Origin: Polaromonas sp. A23
GTDB taxonomy: Bacteria > Pseudomonadota > Gammaproteobacteria > Burkholderiales > Burkholderiaceae_C
DNA length: 64,000 bases
NCBI RefSeq assembly: GCF_002001015.1
Contig: NZ_MUNO01000005.1
Location: forward strand, 97,118-161,117
Direction of reading: 5' to 3'
Position 1 is the stretch's first letter; every line of letters begins with the position of its first letter. The position numbers and the translations under genes were made by a program. Of this stretch, positions 8,048-17,517 are shown in pieces. The notes beneath the pieces were generated by a model. The model was not told where the DNA came from. It made no database searches and saw only the letters and a program-made list of their open reading frames with translations.

Positions 8048-10456
8048 TTACAGCGTGTCGATAAAGCTGCGCAGCTTGTCCGAACGCGAAGGGTGCTTGA
8101 GCTTGCGCAGCGCTTTGGCTTCAATCTGGCGGATGCGTTCACGCGTCACGTCGAACTGCTTGCCGACTTCTTCCAGTGTGTGGTCGGTGGACATTTCGAT
8201 ACCGAAACGCATGCGCAGCACCTTGGCTTCGCGCGGCGTCAGGCTGTCGAGAATGTCTTTCACCACATCGCGCAGGCCGGCCTGCATCGCGGCTTCCAGC
8301 GGTGCGGTGTTGGCGCTGTCTTCGATGAAGTCGCCCAAGTGGCTGTCGTCATCGTCACCGATCGGTGTTTCCATCGAGATCGGCTCTTTGGCGATCTTCA
8401 TGATCTTGCGGATCTTGTCTTCAGGAATCTCCATCTTGGCGGCCAGGATGCTGGCGTCCGGCTCGAAGCCGAATTCCTGCAAGTGCTGGCGCGACAGGCG
8501 GTTCATCTTGTTGATGGTCTCGATCATGTGCACCGGAATACGGATGGTGCGGGCCTGGTCGGCGATGGAGCGTGTGATCGCCTGGCGAATCCACCAGGTG
8601 GCGTAGGTCGAGAATTTGTAGCCGCGGCGGTATTCGAACTTGTCGACCGCTTTCATCAGGCCGATGTTGCCTTCCTGGATCAAATCGAGGAACTGCAGGC
8701 CGCGGTTGGTGTACTTCTTGGCAATCGAGATCACCAGGCGCAAGTTGGCCTCGATCATCTCTTTCTTGGCGTCGCGCGAGTTGGTCTCGCCTTCGTTCAT
8801 GCGCTTGTTGATGTCTTTCAACTGGCCGAGCGGCACCACCACGCGGGCCTGCAACTCACCAAGCTTGGTCTGCAGTTCCTGGATCGGGGGAACGTTGCGC
8901 GCCATGATGACGGACCAGGGCTTGCCGGAAGCAACTTGCTTCTCAACCCATTTCAGGTTCAGCAGGTTGGGCGGAAAGTCCTTGATGAAGACTTCTTGCG
9001 GCATGCCGCATTTCTCGACGATGATGCGGCGCAGCTCACGCTCTTTTTTGCGCACATCAAGCACCTGGCCGCGCAGCAGGTCGCACAGCTTTTCAATGGT
9101 TTTGGCGGTGAAACGCACAGTCATGAGCTCGTCGCTCAGGGCCTTTTGCGACTTCACATACGCTGGTGTGCCGTAGCCTTCCTTGTCGTAGGTTTTGTGC
9201 ACTTTCTCGAAGTGGGAGGCGATGGTGTCGAAGCGGCTCAGCGCTTCTTTTTTCAGCTCTTCAAGCTTTTTGGTCAGTGCCTTGGAGCCACCTTTGCCGT
9301 CGTCGTCGTCTTCTTCGTCGAACTCGTCAAAGTCTTCCTCGGCCACGTAATCGTCGGCTTCGTTGGGGTTGGAGAAACCATCCACCACGGTGGAAATGAC
9401 AATCTTGCCTTCGCGGATGTCTTCGCCCAGGCGCAGGATTTCGGCAATCGTGGCCGGGCTTTCCGAGATGGCTTCCATCATCTTCATCAAGCCGCCTTCG
9501 ATGCGCTTGGCGATTTCAATTTCGCCTTCGCGTGTCAGCAGCTCAACCGTGCCCATCTCGCGCATGTACATGCGCACGGGGTCGGTGGTGCGGCCGAACT
9601 CGCTGTCCACGGTGGAGAGAGCCGCCTCGGCGGCTTCTTCAGCTTCTTCTTCGGTGGAGCCGGCCGGGGCGTTGGCGGTGATCAGCAGGGTTTCAGCATC
9701 AGGCGTCTGCTCGTACACGGCCACGCCGAGGTCGTTCAGGGTGACGATGACCGCGTCCAGCGTTTCGGCGTCGATCAGCTTGTCGGGAAGGTGATCGGAA
9801 ATTTCGCCGTGGGTCAGGTAACCGCGCGTTTTGCCGAGCTTGATCAGCGCCTTCAGGCGTGCACGGCGCTTGGCCATGTCTTCTTCGGACAGGACGGTTT
9901 CGTCCAGGCCGAATTCTTTCATCAATGCGCGTTCTTTCGCCTTGCTGATCTTCATGCGCAGCGGTTTGACCTTTTCAGTCGTCTCCGCAACCGGCTCGCC
10001 AACCAGATCGTCCTCGATGTCGGACATGTCTTCGTCGCCTTCACCCTTGATGACCACCTTGGGCTTGCGGCCGCGCTTGGCGCCGCCGGCTTCCACCGCG
10101 GCAGCGGGGTTTTTCGGCGGGCGGCCGGGTTTTTTCTTGACAGGCACGTCGGCCACAGCGGCGGTCGCGGTGACCTTCAGCTCAGCTTCTTTTTTGGCAG
10201 CAGGTTTGGCAGTTTTGGCGGGGGAGGCGGAAGACTTGGTCGGCACAGGGGGCACTTTCTTGACAGGCTTTTCAGATTTCGGGGGAGCTTTGGACGCAGC
10301 GGCTTTTTTGCCTGGAACTGGTTTGGATATGGCGGTTTTTCGGGGTTTTTCAAGCTTGCTGGCGGCCTTCTTGACGGGCGGTCGGGCTGCAGGCTTGGCT
10401 GCGGCTTTGGACTTGGGCACGGCTTTGACGGACTTGCTGGACTTTTGAGCAGGCAT
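8048..10456 (-). CDS. rpoD: Primary sigma factor RpoD (sigma-70)
   Basis: An 802-residue housekeeping sigma factor. The start is ATG 10456 after CGGGAG; the frame continues upstream, but without support. Residues 1 to about 190 are a Lys/Ala/Pro-rich low-complexity tail, followed by region 1.1 and the acidic non-conserved region ([11 protein letters not shown]). Region 2 begins near residue 570 ([20 protein letters not shown]) and includes [20 protein letters not shown] for -10 recognition. Region 4.2 ([20 protein letters not shown]) near the C-terminus contacts the -35. It is transcribed from a good promoter at 10742-10771 just downstream of dnaG. Confidence 0.98.
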   Translation of the reverse strand: MPAQKSSKSVKAVPKSKAAAKPAARPPVKKAASKLEKPRKTAISKPVPGKKAAASKAPPKSEKPVKKVPPVPTKSSASPAKTAKPAAKKEAELKVTATAAVADVPVKKKPGRPPKNPAAAVEAGGAKRGRKPKVVIKGEGDEDMSDIEDDLVGEPVAETTEKVKPLRMKISKAKERALMKEFGLDETVLSEEDMAKRRARLKALIKLGKTRGYLTHGEISDHLPDKLIDAETLDAVIVTLNDLGVAVYEQTPDAETLLITANAPAGSTEEEAEEAAEAALSTVDSEFGRTTDPVRMYMREMGTVELLTREGEIEIAKRIEGGLMKMMEAISESPATIAEILRLGEDIREGKIVISTVVDGFSNPNEADDYVAEEDFDEFDEEDDDDGKGGSKALTKKLEELKKEALSRFDTIASHFEKVHKTYDKEGYGTPAYVKSQKALSDELMTVRFTAKTIEKLCDLLRGQVLDVRKKERELRRIIVEKCGMPQEVFIKDFPPNLLNLKWVEKQVASGKPWSVIMARNVPPIQELQTKLGELQARVVVPLGQLKDINKRMNEGETNSRDAKKEMIEANLRLVISIAKKYTNRGLQFLDLIQEGNIGLMKAVDKFEYRRGYKFSTYATWWIRQAITRSIADQARTIRIPVHMIETINKMNRLSRQHLQEFGFEPDASILAAKMEIPEDKIRKIMKIAKEPISMETPIGDDDDSHLGDFIEDSANTAPLEAAMQAGLRDVVKDILDSLTPREAKVLRMRFGIEMSTDHTLEEVGKQFDVTRERIRQIEAKALRKLKHPSRSDKLRSFIDTL

Positions 10457-10741
10457 GGCGAACTCCCGATGTAAAACTTCCTTCAACAGACTGGGTTCCC
10501 GGCACCTGACGGGGGTCAGGACACAGGCACAAAAAATGCCCGCGCCGGATGGCTGGGCATTCAGGAGACTGCCGGATTTGAGAGTTATCTCAAGCCCGAC
10601 AGGCTCCACGGCAAGTTGTTTGGGCGAACATTTGGTGTGCAGTCCTTGCGGGGAAGTTGCCCTTCAACCTGTGAGGTCCCGTTCTTGCGGGGGGCGGGTG
10701 CCGGAGGTGCTGCTGTCGCGCTTGCCGTAGCGGAAAATCGG

Positions 10742-10771
10742 ATTATACCCTGTTGCCTAATTTTTGGGCAA
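10742..10771 (-). promoter_or_regulatory. Sigma-70 promoter of rpoD
   Basis: On the minus strand TTGCCC (10771-10766) is followed after 18 bp by a perfect TATAAT (10747-10742). It lies between dnaG and rpoD, about 285 bp before the rpoD start codon, so rpoD need not depend on dnaG transcription and the mRNA would have a long leader. Confidence 0.75.
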
Positions 10772-10786
10772 TAAAAATGCGAAATT

Positions 10787-12742
10787 TCAGCTTGTTTTCA
10801 GAAGGGCTGAAAGCTCTTCATAACGTTGCCTGGCCGCAGGGTCGGCCATGACCCGGGGCAGCAAATCGACCATTTCCTGCTGGCGCTTGAGCTTGAGGAG
10901 CTGGTCCAGAATGCTGCGGATCTCGGCCCAATCGTCCTCAATACCTTCATGTATCTGCGAAATTTGGTCAACGGCGTGTTTTTCGTGCGGGTGCTCGCGC
11001 AGGGCCTCGCGCAGGGCCGCCCAGGGTTGGGGGCCGTGTTCATGCAGCTGGCTCTCCAGCCAGACGAACAGGGGCCCGTGGGGGGCAGGCAATTCTGAAA
11101 GCAGCACGTGTTCCTCGCCGCTGAGCTTGTCCCAGCTTTGGGGGTCGGTCAGCATCAGTCGCAGCACACGGTCTTCGCGGCTGGCCGGCAGCACCCGCCC
11201 GGCGATGCGGCGGGCGGGACGGCTGCGGGAGGCAGAAGACGATGGGAAGGAGGACGGACCTGCCAGGGCGGGCAGCGAAGCGGCGTAAGCGCTTTCGTCA
11301 TGCAGATCGGCAAAATTGCCGTGGAAATCCTCAAAATGCGGCGCTGCGCCTGAAACTTCAGATGTTTTTGGCCGTTGGCCCTTTCCGGACGGGCGCGAGC
11401 TGCTATTGTTTTTGTAGCTCCCTGAGGCCGGTTGCCAGATCTGCAGCAACTCGCGGCTGTCGATCAGCACCTGGTCGGCGATTTCGGCCAGCAATTGGCG
11501 CTTGAGCGTGCCGTCGGGCAGCAGGCTCCAAAGCGGGCGCGCATTGCTGGCCATGTGGGCCCGGCCTTCGGCGGTGTCCAGGTCGCAGCCTTCGGCGGCG
11601 GCTTCGAGCATGAATTTGCTCAGCGGCACGGCCTTGGCGACATAGGCGGCAAAAGCCTCCTGGCCGTGCTCGCGGATGTAGCTGTCAGGGTCATGCTCCT
11701 GCGGCAGGAAGAGGAACTTGACGGTGCGCACATCGGTGGCAAAGGGCAGGGCTGCGTCCAGCGCCTTGCGCGCGGCGCGCCGGCCGGCGTTGTCGCCGTC
11801 AAAGCTGAAAACCACGGATTCGGTGAAGCGGAACAGCTTTTGCACATGGTCGGCCGTGCAGGCCGTGCCCAGGGTGGCCACGGCGTTGGCAAACCCGAGC
11901 TGGGCCAACGCCACCACGTCCATATAGCCTTCGGTAACCAGCGCGTAGCCGTGTTCGCGCAGGGCGGGGCGGGCCTCGAACAGTCCGTAGAGCTCGCGGC
12001 CCTTGCTGAACACCGGTGTTTCGGGGGAGTTGAGGTACTTGGGCTTTTCGTCGCCCAGCACACGCCCGCCGAAGCCTATGCATTCGCCCTTGACGTTGCG
12101 GATGGGGAACATGATGCGGTCGCGGAAACGGTCGTAACGCTTGGCCTCGCCCTGGGCGTTTTCCTCACCTGGCTCGCCGGTGATGACCAGGCCGCTTTCG
12201 ACCAGCAGCGGGTCGTTGTAGTCGGGAAACACGCTGGCCAGCGCGCGCCAGCCTTCGGGGGCGTAGCCCAGGCCAAAGGTTTTGGCAATTTCGCCGGACA
12301 GGCCGCGGCCCTTGAGGTACTCAACGGCCCGCGGCGCGTTGCGCAGGTGCTTGATGTAGGCGTTACCGGCTTTCTCAAGCACGCTGGTCAGCGTGGCCTG
12401 CTGCTCACGCATCTGGGCGGCGCGGGCCCTGTCCTGCGGCGAGACGTCGTCTTCCGGCACCTGCAGGCCGTATTGCTGCGACAGGTCTTTCACCGCCTCG
12501 ATAAACGTCATGCCGCCGTATTCGGTCATGAACTTGATGGCGTCGCCGCTGACACCACAGCCGAAGCAGTGATAGAACTGCTTGCTCGGGCTGACGGAAA
12601 AAGAGGGTGATTTTTCCCCGTGGAAGGGGCACAGGCCCATGAAATTGGCGCCACCCTTCTTGAGCTGCACGTGGCGGCCGACGATATCGACGATATCGGC
12701 CCGCGCAAGCAGCTCCTGGATGAATGATGAGGGAATGGCCAC
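10787..12742 (-). CDS. dnaG: DNA primase DnaG, with a repeat-derived insertion in the linker
   Basis: A 651-residue primase that makes RNA primers at replication forks. I chose GTG 12742 because the protein then begins AIPSSFIQELLARADIVDIV, the usual DnaG start; the upstream extension is not conserved-looking. The zinc finger is Cys38, His41, Cys59, Cys62. The TOPRIM core includes LVTEGYMDVVAL and FDGDNAGRRAA, and the C-terminal ~150 residues bind DnaB helicase. Residues about 442-461 (GSYKNNSSSRPSGKGQRPKT region) come from a palindromic repeat lying in frame in the linker before the helicase-binding domain, a place that should tolerate extra length. Confidence 0.97.
   Translation of the reverse strand: MAIPSSFIQELLARADIVDIVGRHVQLKKGGANFMGLCPFHGEKSPSFSVSPSKQFYHCFGCGVSGDAIKFMTEYGGMTFIEAVKDLSQQYGLQVPEDDVSPQDRARAAQMREQQATLTSVLEKAGNAYIKHLRNAPRAVEYLKGRGLSGEIAKTFGLGYAPEGWRALASVFPDYNDPLLVESGLVITGEPGEENAQGEAKRYDRFRDRIMFPIRNVKGECIGFGGRVLGDEKPKYLNSPETPVFSKGRELYGLFEARPALREHGYALVTEGYMDVVALAQLGFANAVATLGTACTADHVQKLFRFTESVVFSFDGDNAGRRAARKALDAALPFATDVRTVKFLFLPQEHDPDSYIREHGQEAFAAYVAKAVPLSKFMLEAAAEGCDLDTAEGRAHMASNARPLWSLLPDGTLKRQLLAEIADQVLIDSRELLQIWQPASGSYKNNSSSRPSGKGQRPKTSEVSGAAPHFEDFHGNFADLHDESAYAASLPALAGPSSFPSSSASRSRPARRIAGRVLPASREDRVLRLMLTDPQSWDKLSGEEHVLLSELPAPHGPLFVWLESQLHEHGPQPWAALREALREHPHEKHAVDQISQIHEGIEDDWAEIRSILDQLLKLKRQQEMVDLLPRVMADPAARQRYEELSALLKTS
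11361..11418 (-). repeat. Dispersed palindromic element, copy 2, inside dnaG
   Basis: Read on the minus strand: GCTACAAAAACAATAGCAGC, then TCGCGCCCGTCCGGAAAGGG, then CCAACGGCCAAAAACATC. It matches the intergenic copies over its whole length and sits in frame in dnaG, encoding about 19 residues of the linker. No stop codon arises in the dnaG frame. Confidence 0.85.
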
Positions 12743-12877
12743 GGCTGTATTGTGCCCCGGGAGGCTGGGGCCATGCCCCGCGCACGTTGTTGCAAGACTG
12801 TCAGCCTTCGGCGCCGCTGCGGGGCTACCATGGCCGGCCAACCGGCGAAGCCGGCGACCTGTCCGGAGGAGACATTC

Positions 12878-14524
12878 ATGCCCAGCATTTTTGACCAGGA
12901 CCTGCCTCGTACCGAGGCCAACCACGCGGCACTTTCGCCGCTGTCGTTCATTGAACGCGCTGCCGAGGTTTACCCCGGCCGGCCGGCGGTGGTGCACGGC
13001 AGCCTGCGCCGGAGTTGGTCAGAGCTTTTCACGCGTTGCCGGCAACTGGCCAGCGCGTTGCAGCGCAGCGGCATAGGCAAGGGCGACACGGTGGCGGTGA
13101 TGCTGCCCAACACGCCGCCCATGGTGGAGGCGCATTTCGGCATTCCGGTGACGGGCGCGGTGCTCAATGCGCTGAACACCCGGCTGGACGCCGAGACCAT
13201 TGCCTTCATGCTGGACCACGGCGAAGCCAAGGTGCTGATCGTGGACCCGGAGTTTGCCGCGGTCATGAAAAAGGCGCTGGCCCTGCGCAAGGCCACCACG
13301 CCGCTGCTGGTGATTGACGTGCAGGACGCGCAGTACACCGGGCCGGTGGAACGTTTGGGCAGCATCTTCTACGACGAGTTTGTCGCCGGCGGTGATGCAT
13401 CTTTCGAATGGCGCCTGCCTGCCGACGAGTGGGACGCGATTGCGTTGAACTACACCAGTGGTACTACCGGCAACCCCAAGGGCGTGGTGTATCACCACCG
13501 CGGCGCAGCCATCAACGCGATCAGCAACATTCTGGAATGGGACCTGCCCAAACACCCGGTGTACCTGTGGACGCTGCCGATGTTTCACTGTAACGGCTGG
13601 TGTTTTCCGTGGACGGTGGCGGCGCGTGCCGGCGTCAACGTCTGCCTGCGCAAGGTGGAGGCGGGCGCCATTCTGAATGCGATCAGGGACCACGGCGTTA
13701 CCCACTACTGCGGTGCGCCCATCGTGCACGGCATGTTGGTCAACGCGCCTGATGAAATGAAAGCAGGTCTGCCGCGCGGCGTCAAGGCCATGGTGGCAGG
13801 CGCTGCGCCGCCGGCCTCGATGATCGAAGGCATGGAGCGCCTGGGGTTCGACCTGATTCATGTCTACGGCCTGACCGAAACGTATGGCCCGGCCACTGTG
13901 TGCGCCAAGGACGAGGCCTGGGGCGAGCTGGACATTGGCGAACGCGCCCGCCTGAATGCGCGCCAGGGCGTGCGCTACCACCTGCAGCGTGACGCCCGGG
14001 TGATCAACCCCGAAACCATGCGGCCGGTGCCGCAAGACGGTGAGACCATGGGCGAGATCATGTTCCGCGGCAACATCACGATGAAGGGTTACCTGAAGAA
14101 CCCCAAAGCTACCGAAGAAACGTTTGCCGGCGGCTGGTTCCATACTGGCGATCTGGCGGTGATGTACCCCGACGGCTACATCAAGATCAAGGACCGCAGC
14201 AAGGACGTCATCATTTCCGGTGGCGAAAATATTTCGTCCATCGAAGTGGAAGACGTGCTCTACCGCCACCCCGACGTGCTGGCTGCAGCCGTGGTGGCCA
14301 AGCCTGACGAGCGCTGGGGTGAAACTCCGTGTGCCTTCGTCGAGCTGAAATCTGGCGCGACGACGACGGCGGCCGATATCGTGGCGCATTGCAAAAAGCA
14401 CCTGGCGGGCTTCAAGGTGCCCAAGGCCGTGGTGTTTGGAGAGTTGCCGAAAACCGCCACCGGCAAGATCCAGAAATTCGAGCTGCGCAAGCAGGCCGGA
14501 TCTGCCGCGGCCATTGACGTGTGA
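12878..14524 (+). CDS. Fatty acyl-CoA synthetase (AMP-forming)
   Basis: A 548-residue acyl-activating enzyme that converts a carboxylic acid, CoA and ATP to acyl-CoA and AMP. ATG 12878 has GGAGGAGAC before it. The ATP-binding loop is YTSGTTGNPKGVVYHH, the adenylate motif is VYGLTETYGP, GWFHTGDLAVMYPDGYIKIK is the hinge region, and PKTATGKIQKFELR carries the catalytic C-terminal Lys. The subgroup is that of medium-chain acyl-CoA ligases and DmdB-like enzymes; the acid cannot be named. It is divergent from dnaG and followed by a palindromic element. Confidence 0.92.
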   Translation: MPSIFDQDLPRTEANHAALSPLSFIERAAEVYPGRPAVVHGSLRRSWSELFTRCRQLASALQRSGIGKGDTVAVMLPNTPPMVEAHFGIPVTGAVLNALNTRLDAETIAFMLDHGEAKVLIVDPEFAAVMKKALALRKATTPLLVIDVQDAQYTGPVERLGSIFYDEFVAGGDASFEWRLPADEWDAIALNYTSGTTGNPKGVVYHHRGAAINAISNILEWDLPKHPVYLWTLPMFHCNGWCFPWTVAARAGVNVCLRKVEAGAILNAIRDHGVTHYCGAPIVHGMLVNAPDEMKAGLPRGVKAMVAGAAPPASMIEGMERLGFDLIHVYGLTETYGPATVCAKDEAWGELDIGERARLNARQGVRYHLQRDARVINPETMRPVPQDGETMGEIMFRGNITMKGYLKNPKATEETFAGGWFHTGDLAVMYPDGYIKIKDRSKDVIISGGENISSIEVEDVLYRHPDVLAAAVVAKPDERWGETPCAFVELKSGATTTAADIVAHCKKHLAGFKVPKAVVFGELPKTATGKIQKFELRKQAGSAAAIDV

Positions 14525-14542
14525 GGGCTCCGCGAGAGGATT

Positions 14543-14602
14543 TGCTATGATAAATATAGCTACTGGCGCCCGTAAGATAAGGGCCTGAGGCAGTTTTTAT
14601 TG
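14543..14602 (+). repeat. Dispersed palindromic element, copy 3
   Basis: TGCTATGATAAATATAGCTA, then CTGGCGCCCGTAAGATAAGG, then GCCTGAGGCAGTTTTTAT. It lies between the acyl-CoA synthetase stop and the YihY gene and ends in a T-run, so it may act as a terminator for the synthetase gene. Confidence 0.85.
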
Positions 14603-14617
14603 TAGAAAAGGCCGCCC

Positions 14618-15514
14618 ATGACCCCCGGACCCCAAGCTGCCTATGTGTTTCGCCACCCCGGCGCCTTCGCCTTGCGGGTGTTGCTGGGCTTTCGCGCCAA
14701 CCAGGGCCTGCTGCTGGCCGGTGCCGTGGCTTACTACGCCTTGCTGTCCATCGTGCCGCTGCTGATCCTGATGGCGATTGCGCTGTCGCATGTGATTGAC
14801 CAGTCGGCCTTGCTGGAGGCGTTGGGCCGATACATCGGCTGGCTGGCCCCGGGGCAGTCCGAGTTCATTGTTGCCGAGCTTGCCAACTTTCTGGCGCACC
14901 GTGAAGTGGTGGGCTGGCTGCTGCTGGTGACCATGCTGTTCTTCAGTTCGCTGGCGTTCACCGTGCTTGAAAACGCGATGTCGGTGATCTTCCTGCATCG
15001 CGTCGCGATACGCAGGCGGCACTTCGTGGTTTCTGCGCTGCTTCCTTACGCCTACATCCTGTGCCTGGGCATCGGCCTGCTGATGGTGACATTGGTCTCT
15101 GGCAGCTTTGAGGCCCTGGGCGACAAGAGTATGGAGTTTCTCGGCTACAGCTGGTCGCTCAGCGGTTTTTCAGGCGTGCTGCTTTACCTGTTGGGTCTGG
15201 TGGGTGAAATCTTGCTGCTGACTTCGGTGTACATGGTGATGCCCGTCGGCAAGCTGTCGCTGCGCCACGCGCTGATAGGCGGCGTCACCGCCGCGCTGCT
15301 GTGGGAGGTGATGCGCCATCTGCTGGTCTGGTACTTTGGCACGCTGTCGCAGGTGGGCCTGGTGTACGGCTCGCTGACGACGGCGATCGTGGTGCTGCTG
15401 AGCCTGGAGCTGGCCGCCACGCTGCTCCTGTTGGGTGCGCAGGTGATCTCGGAATACGAGCGCATCGGCACGGCAAAGCAGGACGCGCCGGCCGAGCCGA
15501 TGCGGACGGACTAG
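14618..15514 (+). CDS. YihY/BrkB-family inner-membrane protein
   Basis: A 298-residue polytopic membrane protein of the YihY/virulence factor BrkB family, formerly mis-called ribonuclease BN. Six hydrophobic segments are visible, beginning with GLLLAGAVAYYALLSIVPLL, which is the hallmark of the family, and continuing through LLLVTMLFFSSLAFTVLENA, the 140-170 region, LLYLLGLVGEILLLTSVYMV, the Ala-rich GGVTAALLWEVMRHLLVWYF and the C-terminal LELAATLLLLGAQVISEYER. The start is ATG 14618. Function in the cell is poorly known (possibly envelope transport). Confidence 0.9.
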   Translation: MTPGPQAAYVFRHPGAFALRVLLGFRANQGLLLAGAVAYYALLSIVPLLILMAIALSHVIDQSALLEALGRYIGWLAPGQSEFIVAELANFLAHREVVGWLLLVTMLFFSSLAFTVLENAMSVIFLHRVAIRRRHFVVSALLPYAYILCLGIGLLMVTLVSGSFEALGDKSMEFLGYSWSLSGFSGVLLYLLGLVGEILLLTSVYMVMPVGKLSLRHALIGGVTAALLWEVMRHLLVWYFGTLSQVGLVYGSLTTAIVVLLSLELAATLLLLGAQVISEYERIGTAKQDAPAEPMRTD

Positions 15515-15664
15515 CCAGAGCGCAGTGCAGTCCCGCCGGACCTATCGGCGCGTGAGTCAAGCTTAGGAAGGCCGGCCTGGTTCGGATGTGCGAAAAGGCA
15601 CCGTTTTGTGCAAACACCCGCGGCAAAGGCGGGGCATGCGCGGATTCATGGGGGTCTCCCCGGT
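15515..15664. other. Convergent intergenic gap, nothing recognised
   Basis: This 150-bp gap lies between the ends of the YihY gene and the MpaB-like gene. I see no clear terminator hairpin, repeat family member or small gene in it. Confidence 0.5.
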
Positions 15665-16801
15665 TCAGGCCAGGCTGCGCAGATCGCGCAAGTGCTCCGG
15701 CACGCTGAAGCGCACCTCACCGCCCCAGGCCTCGTCGATCAGCGCGCTGAAGAAGAGGCGCGACAGGCGTGCGTGGGCCTGTCTGTCGGGCGCGGCGGCG
15801 TTCCAGAAGCGATGCCAGAGGACCGGTAACTTCAGGATCAACCAGTCGAGCAACGCGTGGCCTGCCACCGGCGCCACGCCCACACGGGCCGCGCCTTCCT
15901 CGCCCAGCAGGCGCAGCAGATACACGCGCGGCGCCAGGCCCAGCCCCAGCAGGCGCAATGGCCAGGGCAGCAGGCCGCGCATCATGTCCAGGTCGGCGCT
16001 CGTCAACAGCACGCCATCGGGGTTTTGGGCCGCCGTGCTGAGCTCGGGCTGGAAGGCGTTGCAGAAATCACGTCCCTCCTGCAGGGTGGCCGGCATCCAC
16101 TCGGGGCGAATGCCCTGCATCTGGCCGTACATGCGCCAGAGGTAGAAGTAGTCTTCGGCATCCGCCTCGGACAACTGCACGCCAAGCTCGGCCAGGCCGT
16201 CGATCACATGCACCGAGAACGTCATGATGGTGAAAGTCAGGTCGAGCTGACTCACCGGAACACCGAACTGCGCCTCGAAGCCGGGCAAGCGGCGCCGCAC
16301 GACCTGTCGGACCCCCGCGTGCAGCAACCGCATTTTCTGCGCAGTGACCACGGCGCGCGCGCCGGGAGCGAAAGCCCCGGGCTGGGCGATGTTGACCAGC
16401 ATCTGCAGCACGCCCAGGGCGCGCTTGTACGGGCGCCGCTCCAGGTTGTGCGTCAGGTGCAGGACATGGGACAGGCGCGGCGCGGCATAGCCGCTGGGCA
16501 GGCTCTTGAGCAGCAGCGCCAGGGCGCACAGCATCGCGTTGTCCATCATCACCAGCGCGCCCCGCTCGATGCGCGCCAGGTCCAGGCCGGCCGGCAGGTC
16601 GCGCGTGGCGGCGACAAAATCGAGCAGCTCGGGCGGCGCGTCGGCCGGAATTTGCGCGTCGTCAGCGGCGAAGGAACGGAAAACGGCGCTGATGCGCGAA
16701 ACCTCGCCCTGCAGCGCGGAGGCCTGCTCCAGCGTGCGGTCGGCCGCCTCGTCGCCGCAACGGCGCATGGCTTCCAGAAGTTCGGGGGTCCATTCACGCA
16801 T
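15665..16801 (-). CDS. MpaB/DUF2236 family oxygenase
   Basis: A 378-residue protein of the oxygenase MpaB (DUF2236) family, which includes the heme b latex-clearing protein Lcp and fungal MpaB. The family pattern is seen in ERRPYKRALGVLQMLVNI and in KMRLLHAGVRQVVRRRLPGF (the R-x-x-H-A-x-V-R core), followed by the DLTFTIMTFSVHVIDGLAELG helix and the YFYLWRMYGQMQGI segment typical of the fold. ATG 16801 starts the part that looks like the family. It is the third gene of an operon, 20 bp after a membrane-protein gene that itself overlaps an adenylate cyclase gene. A role in oxidising a hydrophobic substrate is a family-based guess. Confidence 0.82.
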   Translation of the reverse strand: MREWTPELLEAMRRCGDEAADRTLEQASALQGEVSRISAVFRSFAADDAQIPADAPPELLDFVAATRDLPAGLDLARIERGALVMMDNAMLCALALLLKSLPSGYAAPRLSHVLHLTHNLERRPYKRALGVLQMLVNIAQPGAFAPGARAVVTAQKMRLLHAGVRQVVRRRLPGFEAQFGVPVSQLDLTFTIMTFSVHVIDGLAELGVQLSEADAEDYFYLWRMYGQMQGIRPEWMPATLQEGRDFCNAFQPELSTAAQNPDGVLLTSADLDMMRGLLPWPLRLLGLGLAPRVYLLRLLGEEGAARVGVAPVAGHALLDWLILKLPVLWHRFWNAAAPDRQAHARLSRLFFSALIDEAWGGEVRFSVPEHLRDLRSLA

Positions 16802-16821
16802 AGTGCGTACCTCGCTTGGTT

Positions 16822-17517
16822 TCAACGGCAGGAAAACTGGATCATGGCACCGGCGCAAGGGCCGACCAGCCGCCAGGCGATCACTACGGAAGGGATCATC
16901 CACAGGCCTGCCAGCACGCCCAGGCCGATGCTCCACGGCCAGCTGTGCGCCACCGCCTGCCGGTGGATCCACACCAGCGGCAGCGAGAGCAGGAATTCGG
17001 AGACGATGATGTACAGCGGCGCGTTCAGGATCATCGGCGTGTTCACGTACGACCAGTAGAGCGCGTCGTGCGCCAGGTGCTCGTACAACGGGATGCTGCT
17101 GCCGCCCAGCAGCGCGCACAGCAAGGTGGCGCGGGCGGTCGACATGCGTTGCGACAACCAGCCGCCGATGACGCCGATCTGGGCCAGCACGATGGTCCAG
17201 GCGAACGGCATATACAGCGGCGAATCCCACACCATCGGCTCGTCCCTGGGGTACAGCAGCGTTCGGGTGTTGGCGACCAGCCAGGCGTCGGTGGCGATCT
17301 CCAGCCAGCCGGCCACGAAGCCGATGACGAGCCAGCGTGCCAGCACGGGGTCGCGCCGGTATGCAGTCCAGGCCACCATCACGGCGAAGCTGAACGCCGT
17401 GCTGGCCAACGCAAAGCGCGGCCCGGCGTGCGTCAGCGCGCCATAGATATTGCTGGCGACCACCAGCGCCATGGCGGCGATGACGAACCGGATGCGGGTG
17501 CTGTCTTCATTCTTCAT
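16822..17517 (-). CDS. Polytopic membrane protein, function unknown
   Basis: A 231-residue protein with about seven hydrophobic segments (for example FVIAAMALVVASNIYGAL, FSFAVMVAWTAY, AWTIVLAQIGVIGGWL, PLYIIVSEFLLSLPLVWIH and the C-terminal GVLAGLWMIPSVVIAWRLVG). I do not recognise a characterised family. ATG 17517 overlaps the cyclase stop codon as ATGA, so its translation is probably coupled to the cyclase, and the MpaB-like oxygenase follows by 20 bp. The arrangement suggests a membrane partner of either neighbour. Confidence 0.8.
   Translation of the reverse strand: MKNEDSTRIRFVIAAMALVVASNIYGALTHAGPRFALASTAFSFAVMVAWTAYRRDPVLARWLVIGFVAGWLEIATDAWLVANTRTLLYPRDEPMVWDSPLYMPFAWTIVLAQIGVIGGWLSQRMSTARATLLCALLGGSSIPLYEHLAHDALYWSYVNTPMILNAPLYIIVSEFLLSLPLVWIHRQAVAHSWPWSIGLGVLAGLWMIPSVVIAWRLVGPCAGAMIQFSCR

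Noticed and set aside
8093..10474. A 793-codon open frame on the plus strand opposite rpoD
   Set aside because: It is the antisense shadow of rpoD; GC-rich codon bias keeps the opposite frame open. The product is low-complexity and has no ribosome site or recognisable domain.
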